A model generated the notes under the pieces. It made no database searches, was not told the DNA's origin, and worked only from the letters and a program-made list of their open reading frames with translations. The position numbers were made by a program, and so were the translations under genes. Of a stretch of 5,751 bases of DNA, positions 5,749 to 5,751 are shown piece after piece (position 1 is the first letter of the stretch; every line of letters begins with the position of its first letter). Location of the stretch: assembly GCA_900552445.1 (NCBI GenBank), contig URZS01000084.1, forward strand, positions 1-5,751, read 5' to 3'. Source of the stretch: an uncultured Veillonella sp. (GTDB lineage Bacteria; Bacillota; Negativicutes; Veillonellales; Veillonellaceae).

Positions 5749-5751
5749 ATG
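5749..5751 (+). CDS. Start codon of a rightward gene cut off by the window end
   Basis: Only the ATG is inside the window. It is supported by the consensus promoter at 5664-5693 and the full AGGAGG at 5732-5737. Nothing can be said about the product. Divergence from the HTH gene makes it a candidate target of that regulator. Confidence 0.65.

Overview
This window looks like part of the chromosome of an AT-rich, low-GC anaerobic bacterium of the Firmicutes/Negativicutes kind. Veillonella or a close relative is my best guess from the protein sequences and gene layout; it is an inference, not a database result. Most of the window is a one-carbon/methionine block read on the minus strand, facing the 16S rRNA methyltransferase gene rsmG on the plus strand.

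Layout. Positions 1-136 are an AT-rich leader with a perfect 12-bp tandem duplication. rsmG (137-889, +) follows and ends in a strong 16-bp-stem terminator (893-933). A roughly 200-base convergent gap (890-1089) holds that terminator and a second, larger hairpin with an 18-bp perfect outer stem (1008-1074), which lies just past the end of the minus-strand operon. Then, in transcription order on the minus strand, come a stand-alone MetH reactivation protein (5261-4494), a MetH that lacks the reactivation domain (4450-2009), and the methylenetetrahydrofolate reductase MetF (1950-1090). Together they make methyl-THF, transfer the methyl group to homocysteine through cobalamin, and rescue oxidised cobalamin.

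The most notable site is a perfect 16-bp parS palindrome (TGTTTCACGTGAAACA, 4478-4493). It lies in the 43-bp gap between the reactivation gene and metH and abuts the upstream stop codon. parS is the loading site of the chromosome-partitioning protein ParB and is usually near oriC. rsmG is also classically origin-proximal, so both clues suggest a segment close to the replication origin.

The right end (about 5270-5751) looks different. A small Cro/XRE-type regulator (5464-5213, -) has about 50% GC, compared with about 37% in a sampled stretch of the gene it precedes. Its reading frame runs past the family's usual end and overlaps the start of the reactivation gene, whose Shine-Dalgarno sits in the regulator's own Glu codons. 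Upstream is an AT-rich divergent control region with a near-consensus minus-strand promoter, repeated TTTACAT/ACAAAATGT elements, a plus-strand promoter, and the ATG of a rightward gene on the last three bases. This end may be acquired DNA that replaced the native leader of the methionine operon, or a chimeric join. I see no wholly new multi-gene system; the parS placement and the right-hand junction deserve the most attention.
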